This document shows, piece after piece, positions 34,635-43,655 of a stretch of DNA of 64,000 nt. Within the stretch, counting starts at the first letter, position 1. Every line of letters begins with the position of its first letter. The DNA is from Ottowia sp. SB7-C50. GTDB lineage: Bacteria; Pseudomonadota; Gammaproteobacteria; Burkholderiales; Burkholderiaceae_C. The translations under genes and the position numbers were made by a program. The notes beneath the pieces are model-generated. The model was not told the origin of the DNA. It saw nothing but the letters and a program-made list of their open reading frames with translations, and searched no databases. Location: contig NZ_CP136995.1 of NCBI RefSeq assembly GCF_033110285.1, positions 3,472,001 to 3,536,000 of the forward strand. Direction: 5' to 3'.

Positions 34635-36158
34635 ATGAACCAATGGAACACGATGTGGGATTCGCTGCAGACGTCGATGGGCGTGCACATCCCGCAAGTG
34701 CTGGGCGCGCTGGCGATCTTCATCATCGGCTGGTTCGTGGCCGCGCTGGTGAAGGCGGGCACGCGCAAGGCGCTGGCCCTGCTCAAGCTGAACCAGCGCT
34801 TTGCCGGCACCACCGGGCAGCGTGTCGACCTGGAGGGCGTGATCGCGCTGACGCTGTTCTGGGTGGTCATGCTGCTCACGCTGGCGGCGATGTTCAACGC
34901 GCTCGACCTGTCGCTGGTGTCCGGCTCGTTCGCCGCGCTGACCACGCAGCTGTTTGAATACGCGCCGCGCCTGCTGGGCGCCGTGCTGCTGGCGCTGCTG
35001 GCCTGGCTGGTGGCGACGCTGATACGGGGCGTGACGCAGAAGGTGCTGGACCGCACCTCGCTGGACGAAAAGCTGTCCGAGCACGCCAACATCTCGCCCA
35101 TCAGCGAAAGCCTGTCCAACGCGCTGTTCTGGCTGGTGATCCTGCTGTTTGTGCCCGCCATCCTGGGCGCGCTGCAGATGGAAGGGCTGCTCAGCCCGCT
35201 GCGCGACATGACGGCCAAGGCGGTCGACATCCTGCCCAACGTGGTGGCGGCGCTGGTGATTGGCGGCGTGGGCTGGGTGGTGGCCACGGTGCTGCGCAAC
35301 CTGACCACCAACCTGCTGCGTTCGGCCGGGCTGGACCAGATCGGCAACAAGGCCGGGCTGGCCGGCACGGTGCAGCTGTCCAGCCTGGCCGGGCTGCTGG
35401 TGTTCATCGTGGTGCTGGTGCCGGCGCTGATCGCCGCGCTGGACGCGCTGCACATCGACGCCATCTCGCGCCCCGCCACCGAGATGCTGGCCATGCTGCT
35501 GGACGCCGTGCCGCGCATCATCGCGGCCGGGCTGATCCTGCTGATCACCTGGCTGGTGGCCAGCTTTGCCACGCGGCTGCTGTCCAGCCTGCTGGCCAAC
35601 GTGGGCTTCGACACGCTGCCGGCCAAGCTGGGCATGCAGCACGCGTTTGCGCGCACCCCGCCGTCCATGCTGGCGGGCCGCATCGCGCTGGTGTTTGCCA
35701 TGCTGTTTGCGGTGGTCGAGGCGGCCAACCAGCTGGGCTTTCACCGCTTCAGCGACATGATCATGACGTTTGTGGAGTTTGCCGGCGACGTACTGCTGGG
35801 CTCGGCGATTTTGATCATCGGCTTCATGCTGGCCAACGTGGCGTACGAGGCCATTTCGCGTGCCAGCGGCAACGGTGAAGGCAACGGCTCGGCGCTGGCC
35901 AAGGTGGCGCGCTTCGCCATCCTGGGCATCGTGCTGGCCATGGGCCTGCGTGCCATGGGCATCGCCGACGACATCGTCAACCTGGCCTTCGGGCTGACGC
36001 TGGGCGCCATCGCGGTGGCGGTGGCGCTGGCCTTCGGGCTGGGCGGCCGTGAAGCGGCGGGCCGCCTGGCCTCGCGCTGGGTCGACCGGCTGGCGTCCCG
36101 CCAGAAGCCGACGCCGCCCGCCGACCCCACGCCGCCGCCGCCGAACGACCTGCCCTGA
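34635..36158 (+). CDS. Mechanosensitive ion channel-like protein with repeated TM-helix units
   Basis: 507 residues. Repeated units of one or two helices with the pattern ...LLLALLAWLVATLIRG...VL..., ALVIGGVGWVVATVLRNL, ILLITWLVASFATRLL and ILIIGFMLANVAYEAI match the conserved TM-helix family found in MscS-related proteins. The C-terminus has a Gly/Ala-rich helix (FGLTLGAIAVAVALAFGLGGREAAG) resembling MscS TM3, but the large MscS beta domain is missing, leaving a proline-rich tail. GAAGGAAGG lies before ATG 34635. Channel activity is not assured. Single gene, divergent from the AAA+ gene. Confidence 0.82.
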   Translation: MNQWNTMWDSLQTSMGVHIPQVLGALAIFIIGWFVAALVKAGTRKALALLKLNQRFAGTTGQRVDLEGVIALTLFWVVMLLTLAAMFNALDLSLVSGSFAALTTQLFEYAPRLLGAVLLALLAWLVATLIRGVTQKVLDRTSLDEKLSEHANISPISESLSNALFWLVILLFVPAILGALQMEGLLSPLRDMTAKAVDILPNVVAALVIGGVGWVVATVLRNLTTNLLRSAGLDQIGNKAGLAGTVQLSSLAGLLVFIVVLVPALIAALDALHIDAISRPATEMLAMLLDAVPRIIAAGLILLITWLVASFATRLLSSLLANVGFDTLPAKLGMQHAFARTPPSMLAGRIALVFAMLFAVVEAANQLGFHRFSDMIMTFVEFAGDVLLGSAILIIGFMLANVAYEAISRASGNGEGNGSALAKVARFAILGIVLAMGLRAMGIADDIVNLAFGLTLGAIAVAVALAFGLGGREAAGRLASRWVDRLASRQKPTPPADPTPPPPNDLP

Positions 36159-36282
36159 CGCCGCGCCGGCCCGCCTCGCCCCCGGTGCGGCGGGCCGGGC
36201 CGCTACAGGGTTGCGCCCCATGCAGGTGCGCGCCCCCCGCTTATAGAATGCCTGTTTTGGCAGCAACCCGAGATTTCCACCC

Positions 36283-36423
36283 ATGTCCGCGCCCCATCAC
36301 AACGCCCCCGCCCATTCCGAAGACCCCGTGGATGCCGTGACCAAGCACATCCCGGTGGTGATTCCGCTGGCCGGTGCCATCATGATCTTTCTGCTGGCCT
36401 TCATCGCCGTGAAGATGGCCTGA
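36283..36423 (+). CDS. 46-residue single-helix membrane protein
   Basis: Frame of 46 codons: a His/Pro-rich N-terminus (SAPHHNAPAHSEDPVDAV), then IPVVIPLAGAIMIFLLAFIAV as one membrane helix and a short KMA end. A -10-like TATAGAAT lies at 36242, about 35 bases before the ATG. The amphipathic lead and clean helix, with its own promoter-like sequence, argue for a real gene. No function can be given. Confidence 0.7.
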   Translation: MSAPHHNAPAHSEDPVDAVTKHIPVVIPLAGAIMIFLLAFIAVKMA

Positions 36424-36436
36424 TTCGCCCGTTGGG

Positions 36437-36500
36437 CAGGTTTTTAGGCCTGTGCGCGCTTCCCGCCTTGATAGTTTGCTATTTAGATGATAGTGACCTG
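36437..36500. repeat. Dispersed ~60-bp repeat, degenerate intergenic copy
   Basis: GGCAGGTTTTTAGGCC then CTTGATAGTTTGCTATTTAG then ATGATAGTGACCTGAAGCGC. The core is recognisable but the GCGC arms are worn. Confidence 0.5.
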
Positions 36501-36561
36501 AAGCGCGCCGGTTGCCCCCGCAGGCCCGCCGGGCCGCGTCAGCCCGACGTCGGCCGCATTC

Positions 36562-36607
36562 CTTAAAATCCCTGACCCGCCGACGACCGCCCGCGAGGCG
36601 GTTTTTT
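36562..36607 (+). promoter_or_regulatory. Promoter-like box followed by an intrinsic terminator in the pckG leader
   Basis: A -10-like TTAAAAT (36562-36568) is followed 18 bases later by a hairpin, ACCGCC-CGCGA-GGCGGT, and six T (36586-36607). The terminator lies about 95 bases before the pckG start. It may end the small upstream transcript or attenuate pckG. Confidence 0.55.
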
Positions 36608-36700
36608 GCACTGGCGACGGCTGCAAGCCACGGTTCGAATCCGCTTTCCCAAGGTCCGACACTTTCGGAAAGAGCGATTTTCAACTTAGGAGCTTTGTCG

Positions 36701-38576
36701 ATGAACGCCCCCCCTGACCCCCGGGATGATCAAGGATCTGAACGTCCCCGACTACGTCAAGAACGCCAAACTGATCGCCTGGGTGGGCGACATGGTGGCC
36801 CTGTGCAAGCCCGACCGCGTGGTCTGGTGCGACGGCAGCCAGGCAGAATACGACCGCCTGTGCCAGCAGCTGGTGGACGCCGGCACCTTCCGCAAGCTCA
36901 ACCCGGCCAAGCGCCCCGGCTCGTTCCTGGCCTGCTCCGACCCGTCGGACGTGGCGCGCGTCGAAGACCGCACCTTCATCTGCTCTGAAAAGCAGGAAGA
37001 CGCCGGCCCCACCAACAACTGGATGCCGCCGGCCGAAATGCGCGACAAGCTGCAGCCGCTGTTCGACGGCTGCATGCGCGGGCGCACCATGTACGTCATC
37101 CCGTTCAGCATGGGCCCGCTGGGCAGCCCCATCGCCCACATTGGCGTCGAGCTGTCCGACAGCGCGTACGTGGCCGTCAACATGAAGCTGATGACGCGCA
37201 TGGGCAAGGGCGCGCTCGACGTGCTGGGCGAAAACGGCGACTTCGTGCCCTGCGTGCACACCGTGGGCGCGCCGCTGGCTGCCGGCGAAAAGGACAAGAC
37301 CGCCTGGCCCTGCAACCCCACCGTCAAGTACATCGTCCACTACCCCGAAACGCGCGAAATCTGGTCGTACGGCTCGGGCTACGGCGGCAACGCGCTGCTG
37401 GGCAAGAAGTGCTTCGCGCTGCGCATCGCCTCCAACATGGGGCGCGACCAGGGCTGGCTGGCCGAGCACATGCTGATCCTGGGCGTGACCAACCCCGAGG
37501 GCAAAAAATACCACGTGGCCGCCGCCTTCCCCAGCGCCTGCGGCAAGACCAACTTCTCGATGCTGGTGCCGCCGGCGGGCTTCGAGGGCTGGAAGGTCAC
37601 CACCATCGGCGACGACATCGCCTGGATCAAGCCGCGCGACGGCAAGCTCTACGCCATCAACCCCGAGGCGGGCTACTTTGGCGTGGCGCCCGGCACCAAC
37701 ATGCAGACCAACCCCAACTGCATGCTGAGCCTGAATGAAAACGTCATCTTCACCAACGTGGCCCTCACCGACGACGGCGACGTGTGGTGGGAAGGCATGG
37801 AAAAGGACCGGGGCAACCAATTGCCTGCGCACCTGATCGACTGGCAGGGCAAGGACTGGACGCCCGAGTCCGCCAAGGCCGGCCAGAAGGCCGCCCACCC
37901 CAACGCGCGCTTCACCGTGGCCGCCACCAACAACCCCGCGCTCGACCCGGCCTGGGACGATCCGGCCGGCGTGCCGATCGACGCCTTCATCTTCGGCGGC
38001 CGCCGCAGCACCACCGTGCCGCTGGTCACCGAGGCCCGTAGCTGGACCGAAGGCGTCTACATGGCCGCCACCATGGGCAGCGAAACCACCGCCGCCGCCT
38101 TTGGCGCGCAAGGCGTGGTGCGGCGCGACCCCTTCGCCATGCTGCCCTTCTGCGGCTACAACATGGCCGACTACTTTGGCCACTGGCTGAAGATGGGCGA
38201 ACAGCTAAAGGCGGCCGGCGCGCAACTGCCCGCCGTCTACTGCGTCAACTGGTTCCGCAAGGGTGCCGACGGCAAGTTTGTCTGGCCGGGCTACGGCGAG
38301 AACATGCGCGTGCTCAAGTGGATCATCGACCGCGCCGAAAACCGCGTGGCGGGCCAGGCCACCATGTTCGGCGTCGCGCCGGCGTACGGCGAGATCAACT
38401 GGACCGGCCTGGCCTTCAGCCCCGAGCAATTCGCCAGCGTCACCAGCATCGACCCGGCCGACTGGAAGGCCGAGTTTGCCCTGCACGACGAGCTGTTCAC
38501 CCAGCTGGCGCAGGGTCTGCCGAAGGCGCTGACCGACACGCGGAAAGACATGGAAGCGCGTCTGGCCGCCGCCTGA
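36701..38576 (+). CDS. pckG: Phosphoenolpyruvate carboxykinase (GTP), apparent frameshift after the start codon
   Basis: GTP-type PEP carboxykinase, about 624 residues if read from ATG 36701. AGGAG lies about 9 bases before that ATG, and MNAP is a usual N-terminus for the family. A run of seven C (36708-36714) puts this start out of frame; with six C it reads [19 protein letters not shown] and joins the main frame. As sequenced, the intact frame begins at ATG 36726 (616 residues) without a ribosome site. Key motifs are present: [11 protein letters not shown] (P-loop), GDDIAWIK and [14 protein letters not shown]. It converts oxaloacetate and GTP to PEP, feeding gluconeogenesis. A strong terminator follows. 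Confidence 0.9.
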
Positions 38577-38593
38577 TTGCCGCCCCCACAAAG

Positions 38594-38622
38594 AAAAGGC
38601 CCGTCACCGACGGGCCTTTTTT
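38594..38622 (+). terminator. Rho-independent terminator of pckG
   Basis: GGCCCG-TCACCGA-CGGGCC followed by six T, starting 18 bases after the pckG stop. The preceding AAAA allows some function on the other strand. Confidence 0.9.
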
Positions 38623-38645
38623 GTGGCGGCGCCACGCGCACGGAT

Positions 38646-38710
38646 TTGTTTCAAAAACGGCCGCGCGCGCTGGCGCAGCAAGCGCTGTCAGCTATCAAAT
38701 CAGCAGCAAA
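38646..38710. repeat. Dispersed ~60-bp repeat, intergenic copy
   Basis: TTTGTTTCAAAAACGGCCGC...GCTGGCGCAGCAAGCGCTGTC then AGCTATCAAATCAGCAGC. It lies just after the pckG terminator. Confidence 0.7.
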
Positions 38711-38827
38711 TATCCCATCGCGCACACGGCAACCACGCACAGCGACGGGCACGCACGGCTGCCCGGTCGCCCGCGCCGGCTTGCCTCGCGCTATGGATGC
38801 AGCGCCACGGCGGCGCCGGGTGACGCG

Positions 38828-38992
38828 TCAGCGCACCACGCCCAGGTAGGCGATGGCGGCGCGGCGCAGTTCGGCGGCGCGACGCGGGTCGGTGCCGGCG
38901 CTGGCTTCGGCGCGGTCCATCAACTGGCCGGGCACGCTGCGGGCCAGGGCTGAACGGACGGGGAACAGGCGGGAGATCAGGGTATTGAACAT
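38828..38992 (-). CDS. Small hypothetical protein, 54 residues
   Basis: Begins MFNTLISRLFPVRSALARSV, then GQLMDRAEASAGTDPRRAAELRRAAIAYLGVV. It has an amphipathic, helical and basic composition with no membrane segment or signal. The ATG at 38992 is chosen; the longer frame to 39064 has no support. There is no clear ribosome site. It diverges from the metallophosphoesterase gene and is not recognised. Confidence 0.5.
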   Translation of the reverse strand: MFNTLISRLFPVRSALARSVPGQLMDRAEASAGTDPRRAAELRRAAIAYLGVVR

Positions 38993-39223
38993 GTGGATGT
39001 GGCGCAGCCGCCTTGGTGGTTGAACGGCGACTTCGCGTGCTGCCTTGTGGGCGAACCCCGCCATTGTAGGCCGGGACTAGGGAAAACCCTAGAACCCCCA
39101 CGCCAGACGCGGCTGCGGGCATGGCAGGAATGCGACACTGGCGAGCCGCCGCGCATCGCCCACTCCTGCCGCAAAAGCGAGTTGGCACGCGCTCACTTAT
39201 CGCTCACCCCTTTGCCCACCTGC

Positions 39224-40033
39224 ATGAAGATCCAGCTTCTGTCCGACCTGCACCTGGAGCAGCACGCGGATTTCCAGCCCGTGCCGGCGCCCGACGCGGA
39301 CCTGCTGGTGCTGGCGGGCGACATCGGCTCGTACCAGCGCGGCTCGGTGCTGCCGGTGCTGGGCGACGTCGACTTCGGCCTGGCGCGCTTTGCCGGCTGG
39401 CCGGTGCCGGTGGTCTACGTGCCCGGCAACCACGAATACGACGGCCTGGACGTGGACGACGCGCACCAGCGCCTGCGCGAGAGCTGCGAGCGCCTGGGCC
39501 TGCTCTGGCTGGAGCGTGAAACGCGCGTGATCGGCGGCGTGCGCTTCGTGGGCACCACCTTGTGGGCCGACTTCGACGCGCTGGCGCCCTGCGGGCCGAC
39601 GGCCACGCTCAGCGAGCAGTGGCAGGCGCGCGAAAAGGCGTTTCGCGCCGCCAACCACTACCTGCGCATCGCCGGGGCCACGCGCGGCGGCCAGCCCTTT
39701 CTGGCCGCCGAGGTGCGCGAGCAGGCGCTGAGTTGCCAGGCTTGGCTGCGCACCGCGCTGGCCCAGCCTTTCGACGGCCGCACGGTGGTGGTCACGCATT
39801 TCGCGCCCAGCCTGCACAGCGCCGACCCGCGCTATGGGCTGGCGCCCGGCACCGCGGGCTTCTGCAACGCGCTGGACGACCTGCTGCCGCACGCCGACCT
39901 GTGGCTGCACGGCCACCTGCACTGCCCCATCGACTACACCAGCGGCCGCTGCCGCGTGGTGGCCAACCCGCTGGGCTACGCCCGCAAGGGCGAGCAGGCG
40001 GCGTTTCGGCCTGATTTCGTGGTCAGCGTGTGA
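39224..40033 (+). CDS. Metallophosphoesterase
   Basis: 269 residues with all five calcineurin-type metal motifs in order: SDLHLE, AGDIGS, GNHEYD, THFAPS and HGHLHCP. The protein would hold two divalent metals and hydrolyse a phosphodiester or phosphomonoester; the substrate is unknown. Start at ATG 39224 puts the first motif at residue 7, the normal place. The upstream 160 bases are open in frame but not homologous. It is followed by a universal stress gene, 68 bases away, which has its own promoter-like sequence. Confidence 0.88.
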   Translation: MKIQLLSDLHLEQHADFQPVPAPDADLLVLAGDIGSYQRGSVLPVLGDVDFGLARFAGWPVPVVYVPGNHEYDGLDVDDAHQRLRESCERLGLLWLERETRVIGGVRFVGTTLWADFDALAPCGPTATLSEQWQAREKAFRAANHYLRIAGATRGGQPFLAAEVREQALSCQAWLRTALAQPFDGRTVVVTHFAPSLHSADPRYGLAPGTAGFCNALDDLLPHADLWLHGHLHCPIDYTSGRCRVVANPLGYARKGEQAAFRPDFVVSV

Positions 40034-40101
40034 TGCGCGCAGCGGTGTCTCGACGATTTACACTGTCCTGATTTTCGCAACCGCTCTCAAGGACTCGCAC
40101 C

Positions 40102-40524
40102 ATGAAGATCCTGCTCGCCGTCGATGGCAGCCCGTACACCAAGAAGATGCTGGCGTATCTGACCACCAACCTCGACATGTTCGCCGGCGAGCACGAATTC
40201 ACCGCGCTCACGGTGCAGCACGCGCTGCCGCCGCGCGCGCGCGCGGCCGTCGGCAGCGAGGTGGTCGACAACTATTACGCCGAAGAAGCCGCCAAGGTGC
40301 TGGACCCGGTGGTCAAGTTCCTGACGCGCCACAAGCTGAAGACCAAGACCATTTCCAAGGTCGGCCCCGCCGGCGAAACCATCGGCAAGCTCGCCGAGTC
40401 GGGCAAGTACGACATGGTCATCATGGGCTCGCGCGGCCACGGCGCGCTGGGCAGCCTGGTGATGGGCTCGGTCGCCACCAAGGTGCTGGCCAACTGCCAG
40501 GTGCCGGTGCTGCTGGTGCGCTGA
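40102..40524 (+). CDS. Universal stress protein, UspA family
   Basis: 140 residues, single Usp domain. The ATP-binding signature is visible as MGSRGHGALGSLVMGSVATKV (G-x2-G-x9-G-S/T), so it belongs to the nucleotide-binding subgroup. AAGGA stands about 10 bases before ATG 40102 and TTTACACTG at 40058 resembles a -10 region. It is expected in the cytoplasm under growth arrest or stress; exact role unknown. Confidence 0.9.
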   Translation: MKILLAVDGSPYTKKMLAYLTTNLDMFAGEHEFTALTVQHALPPRARAAVGSEVVDNYYAEEAAKVLDPVVKFLTRHKLKTKTISKVGPAGETIGKLAESGKYDMVIMGSRGHGALGSLVMGSVATKVLANCQVPVLLVR

Positions 40525-40573
40525 TCGACCGCGCGTGCGGCCTGCGGCTGGCACAGGCCGCCGCGCCGCGCTT

Positions 40574-40636
40574 TGCATGTTTTAGGCCGCTGGCGCTGGC
40601 TGGATCAGCGCGAACAGCTATCAAAAGTATAGAAAC
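40574..40636. repeat. Dispersed ~60-bp repeat, intergenic copy
   Basis: GCATGTTTTAGGCCGCTGGC then GCTGGCTGGATCAGCGCGAACAGC then TATCAAAAGTATAG. It lies in the convergent gap between the stress protein and hydrolase genes. Confidence 0.8.
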
Positions 40637-40641
40637 CCGGC

Positions 40642-41436
40642 TCAGTGCAGCCACGCCCTGGCGTGGCGCAGGAAGTCGAGCAGCAGCGTGTCGAACTCTT
40701 CCGGCCGCTCCAGGTGCGGCAGGTGGCCGCTGCTGGGCACGCTGACGCACTGCGCGCCGCTGATGGCCGACGCCATGCACTGCATCGACGCGGGCGGCGC
40801 GACGGGGTCCTGCTCGCCCGCCACCAGCAGCGTGGGCACATGGATGTGGCCCAGCGCGGGCCGGCGGTCGAAGTGCGCCATCGCCTGCAGCGCGCGGCGC
40901 CAGGTGGCGGCGTTCACCTCGGCCTGGCACAGCGTGGCCAGGTGCACGCCGGCCGGCAGCGCGTCGGTGCCGATCAGGCGCGGCAGCAGCATTTCGGCGA
41001 TGTCGGGCATCGCGCGCCCTTCGTCCAGCCAGGCCAGCGCCTGCGCCACGTAGCGGCTGTAGCCGTCGTCCGGCTGCACCTTGGCCGCGGTGGCCACCAG
41101 CACCAGCTGGCGCACCAGATCGGGGCGGCGCAGCGCCAGTTCCTGCGCCACCATGCCGCCCATGCCGTGGCCGACCACCGCCACCGCCGTGCCGCCGGTG
41201 ACCGGCGCCAGCGAATCCAGCAGCGCCACCACGCTGGCGGCCAGGCCCTTGAATTCGTACGGCTCGATGGGCGGGCTGGCGCCGTAGCCCGGCATGTTCC
41301 ACGCCACGGCGCGAAAGCCCAGGCTGGCCAGCGTCTCCACCTGCGGCGCAAAGCTGCGGAAGTTGCCGCCCGAGCCATGCAGCATCAGCACCACCGGCCC
41401 GTGGCCAAGCATGGTGTAGGTGGGGGTAAACGGCAT
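40642..41436 (-). CDS. Alpha/beta hydrolase-fold protein with the nucleophile serine replaced
   Basis: 264 residues. The fold is clear: oxyanion segment MLHGSGGN, the acid region VAGEQDPVAP and the late histidine in SSGHLPHLERPEEF. The nucleophile elbow reads GHGMGGM where GHSMGGM is usual: residue 91 is glycine (GGC), one base change from serine (AGC). The protein may have lost hydrolase activity, act through another mechanism, or be a sequencing error. Relatives include ring-cleavage product hydrolases and haloperoxidase-like proteins. ATG 41436 fits; no clear ribosome site. Confidence 0.85.
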   Translation of the reverse strand: MPFTPTYTMLGHGPVVLMLHGSGGNFRSFAPQVETLASLGFRAVAWNMPGYGASPPIEPYEFKGLAASVVALLDSLAPVTGGTAVAVVGHGMGGMVAQELALRRPDLVRQLVLVATAAKVQPDDGYSRYVAQALAWLDEGRAMPDIAEMLLPRLIGTDALPAGVHLATLCQAEVNAATWRRALQAMAHFDRRPALGHIHVPTLLVAGEQDPVAPPASMQCMASAISGAQCVSVPSSGHLPHLERPEEFDTLLLDFLRHARAWLH

Positions 41437-41789
41437 GGGGGGGATGTTACCCGCCTGAGGCACGCTCCGTACCCAACCATTAGAAGGGTATTCCGCCCCT
41501 TGCCGTGCACATCCGCTGCCTTGCGGCACGGCCAGCACCGCCGCACGGTACCCCGGCGACAACGCGACCAGAGCCGGCTGGCTATCATGGCCAGGAGTCT
41601 GCGCGGCAGAAGGCGTCGAAGCGAAACGTGCGAAAAACGAGGACAGCGTGGTGGTGCCGACCAGCCCATGGCCGAGCTATGGGCGCCGGAGGCAGCACCG
41701 CGATGAACCGTTTTCTCGCGCGTTGCAGCCGACGCATCTTCTGCCGCGCAGACTCCCAGCCGCCCTCGCCATCAGCCAGCCACCGCCCC
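41437..41789. other. Gene-free interval, 353 bases
   Basis: Between the divergent hydrolase and flavin reductase genes. The open frames here are compositional. I see no hairpin, repeat or clear promoter apart from the possibility of divergent promoters for the two flanking genes. Confidence 0.5.
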
Positions 41790-42296
41790 ATGATCCGCCT
41801 CGACGCCCCCGCCTCCCCGATTTCGGCGCCGGCATTCCGCGCCGCGCTGGGCATGTTCGCCACGGGCGTGACGGTGGTCACGGCGCGCGCGCCCGATGGC
41901 ACGCCGGTAGGCCTCACGGTCAATTCGTTCAATTCGGTGTCGATGGCGCCGCCGCTGGTGCTGTGGAGCCTGTCGGCGCGCTCGGCGTCGATGCCGGTGT
42001 TTCGCGGCGGCACGCACTACGCGGTCAATGTGCTCAGCGCCGACCAGCAGGAGCTGGCGCTGCGCTTTGCCGCCGTCATGGTCGACCGCTGGCACGGCGT
42101 GGCCTGGGCGCCGGGCGTGACGGGCGCACCGCTGATCGAAGGCGCGCTGGCGCACTTCGAATGCCTTACCAAGAGCGCCTACGACGAAGGCGACCACACC
42201 ATCTTCGTCGGCCAGGTGGTGCATTGCAGCCACCAGCCGGGCGCGGCGCCGCTGCTGTTTCACGGCGGGCGGTTTTACAGCGAACACCCGTTGTGA
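41790..42296 (+). CDS. Flavin reductase family protein (FMN-binding split barrel)
   Basis: 168 residues. FRAALGMFATGVTVVTARAPDG and GLTVNSFNSVSMAPPLVLWSL form the flavin-binding core, with GDHTIFVGQV near the end, as in HpaC-type reductases that supply reduced flavin to two-component monooxygenases. No monooxygenase gene is in the window. ATG 41790 is chosen from family length; an in-frame upstream extension to 41505 is not homologous. A gene-end repeat starts just after the stop. Confidence 0.88.
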   Translation: MIRLDAPASPISAPAFRAALGMFATGVTVVTARAPDGTPVGLTVNSFNSVSMAPPLVLWSLSARSASMPVFRGGTHYAVNVLSADQQELALRFAAVMVDRWHGVAWAPGVTGAPLIEGALAHFECLTKSAYDEGDHTIFVGQVVHCSHQPGAAPLLFHGGRFYSEHPL

Positions 42297-42300
42297 AAAG

Positions 42301-42396
42301 GCTCCCCCCTGTGCCGCTGACGCGGCTTCCCCCCAGAGGGGGGACAACGCCAGTGGCCGGCGCAGGTCCGGCCACGGCGTTCGCGCGCATGGCCTG
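42301..42396. repeat. ~90-bp gene-end repeat, copy after the flavin reductase gene
   Basis: CTCCCCCCTGTGCCGCTGAC, CCCCCCAGAGGGGGGACAACG, CCAGTGGCCGG and CGGCCACGGCGTTCGCGCG, in that order, matching copies at 43357 and 44670. Confidence 0.8.
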
Positions 42397-42456
42397 CTCC
42401 GCGGCCGCTCGTGCGGCTTGCGCCGCCCTTGAGGGAGCAACGCGCCTTCGTGGAAC

Positions 42457-43368
42457 GTGGCGCCCGTGACCAACGCGCGCAAGGACCATCTGGACGCGCG
42501 CGCGGCGGCGATTCTGCTGGCGTGCTGCCTGTTCTGGGGCGTGCAGCAGGTGCTGGTGAAGGCCACGCTGCCGGAATTGCCGCCGGTGTTCCAGGTGGCG
42601 CTGCGCTTCATCGGCGCGACGCTGCTGCTGTGGGGCTGGTGCGCGGCGCGCGGGGTGCCGCTGCTGGCGCGCGACGGCACGCTGTGGCCGGGGCTGATGG
42701 CGGGGGGTGCTGTTTGCGGCCGAATTCGCCGCCATGTACCTGGGGTTGCAGCACACCACGGCGTCGCGGCTGACGGTGTTTCTCTACACCTCGCCGTTCT
42801 GGGTGGCGCTGGTGCTGCCGCTGCTGGTGCCGGCCGAGCGGCTGCACCGCATCCAGTGGGTGGGGCTGGCCTGCGCTTTTGCGGCGGTCGCGTTCGCGCT
42901 GCGCGAAGGGTTTTCGGCCAGCGGCGCCGGGCTGACCTGGCGCGGCGACCTGCTGGGCCTGGCGGCCGGCGTGCTGTGGGGCCTGACCACCGTGACCATC
43001 CGCGCCACGGGCCTGGTGCGCGCGTCGCCCGAAAAAATGCTGTTCTACCAGGTGGCCGTGAGCGCCGTGACGCTGCCGCTGCTGTCGCTGACGCTGGGCG
43101 AAACCTGGGTGTGGCGCTGGAGCGCGTTTGCCGCCACGTCGATGGCGGTGCAGACGGTGATCGGCGCCTTTGTCAGCTACCTGGTGTGGATGTGGCTGCT
43201 GGCGCACTACCCGGCCACGCGCATCTCGGCGTTTTCGTTCCTGACGCCCATCTTCGCGCTGATCGCCGGCGCGCTGTGGCTGGGCGAGGCGGTGACGCCC
43301 ACGCTGCTGCTGTCGCTGGCGCTGGTGGCGGCAGGCATCGTGATGGTGAACAAACGGCACCCCCCTGA
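42457..43368 (+). pseudogene. EamA/DMT-family transporter, frameshifted
   Basis: Ten-helix drug/metabolite transporter of about 300 residues split over two frames. The first part (ARAAAILLACCLFWGVQQVLVKATLPELPPVFQVALRFIGA) ends at GLMAGG. A run of six G at 42702-42707 shifts the frame; with five G it would continue VLFAAEFAAMYLGLQHTTAS through both EamA repeats to MVNKRH near 43358. The continuing frame then runs into a gene-end repeat with no stop until 44812, so the native stop appears to be lost or altered at a C6 run there (43360-43365). Start GTG 42457 or 42466. Error or true mutation cannot be told apart here. Confidence 0.8.
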
Positions 43369-43452
43369 GGCGCTGACGCGCCTTCCCCCTCTCCTGCGGG
43401 AGGGGGACAACGCCAGTGGCCGGGCCAAGCCCGCTCCACGGCGTTCCGCGCG
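43357..43452. repeat. ~90-bp gene-end repeat, copy overlapping the EamA 3' end
   Basis: CACCCCCCTGAGGCGCTGAC, CCCTCTCCTGCGGGAGGGGG, CAACGCCAGTGGCCGGGCC and AGCCCGCTCCACGGCGTTCC. It contains an inner CTCCTGCGGGAG hairpin and meets the last EamA codons. Confidence 0.8.
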
Positions 43453-43480
43453 TTTCGGTGCACATCCGGCGCTGAAGGGG

Positions 43481-43551
43481 TTTTCACGGCTTTTTTGGCT
43501 GCTGGCGCTGGCCTGTGAAGCGTGGATAGCTATCAAAATTGAATCATCCAA
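43481..43551. repeat. Dispersed ~60-bp repeat, intergenic copy
   Basis: TTTTCACGGCTTTTTTGGCT then GCTGGCGCTGGCCTGTGAAGCG then GATAGCTATCAAAATTGAATC. It follows the gene-end repeat, upstream of cbpA. Confidence 0.75.
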
Positions 43552-43655
43552 AAACGCTTCGCGCCGCCGTTGCAAATGGGACAATGAACCGCATCTGAAG
43601 CGGCATTGGCCGCGCGTTGTTTTTCACGGCCGCCCACCCACACGACAAGAAAAGC

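Noticed and set aside
34545..36284. 579-codon minus-strand frame opposite the mechanosensitive channel gene
   Set aside because: Gln/His/Arg-rich shadow; the plus strand has a proper membrane protein with a ribosome site.
36631..36644. CGGTTCGAATCCGC, like a tRNA T-arm
   Set aside because: Only three base pairs support the T stem, and no D-arm, anticodon arm or acceptor fits the upstream 60 bases, which contain a poly-T terminator.
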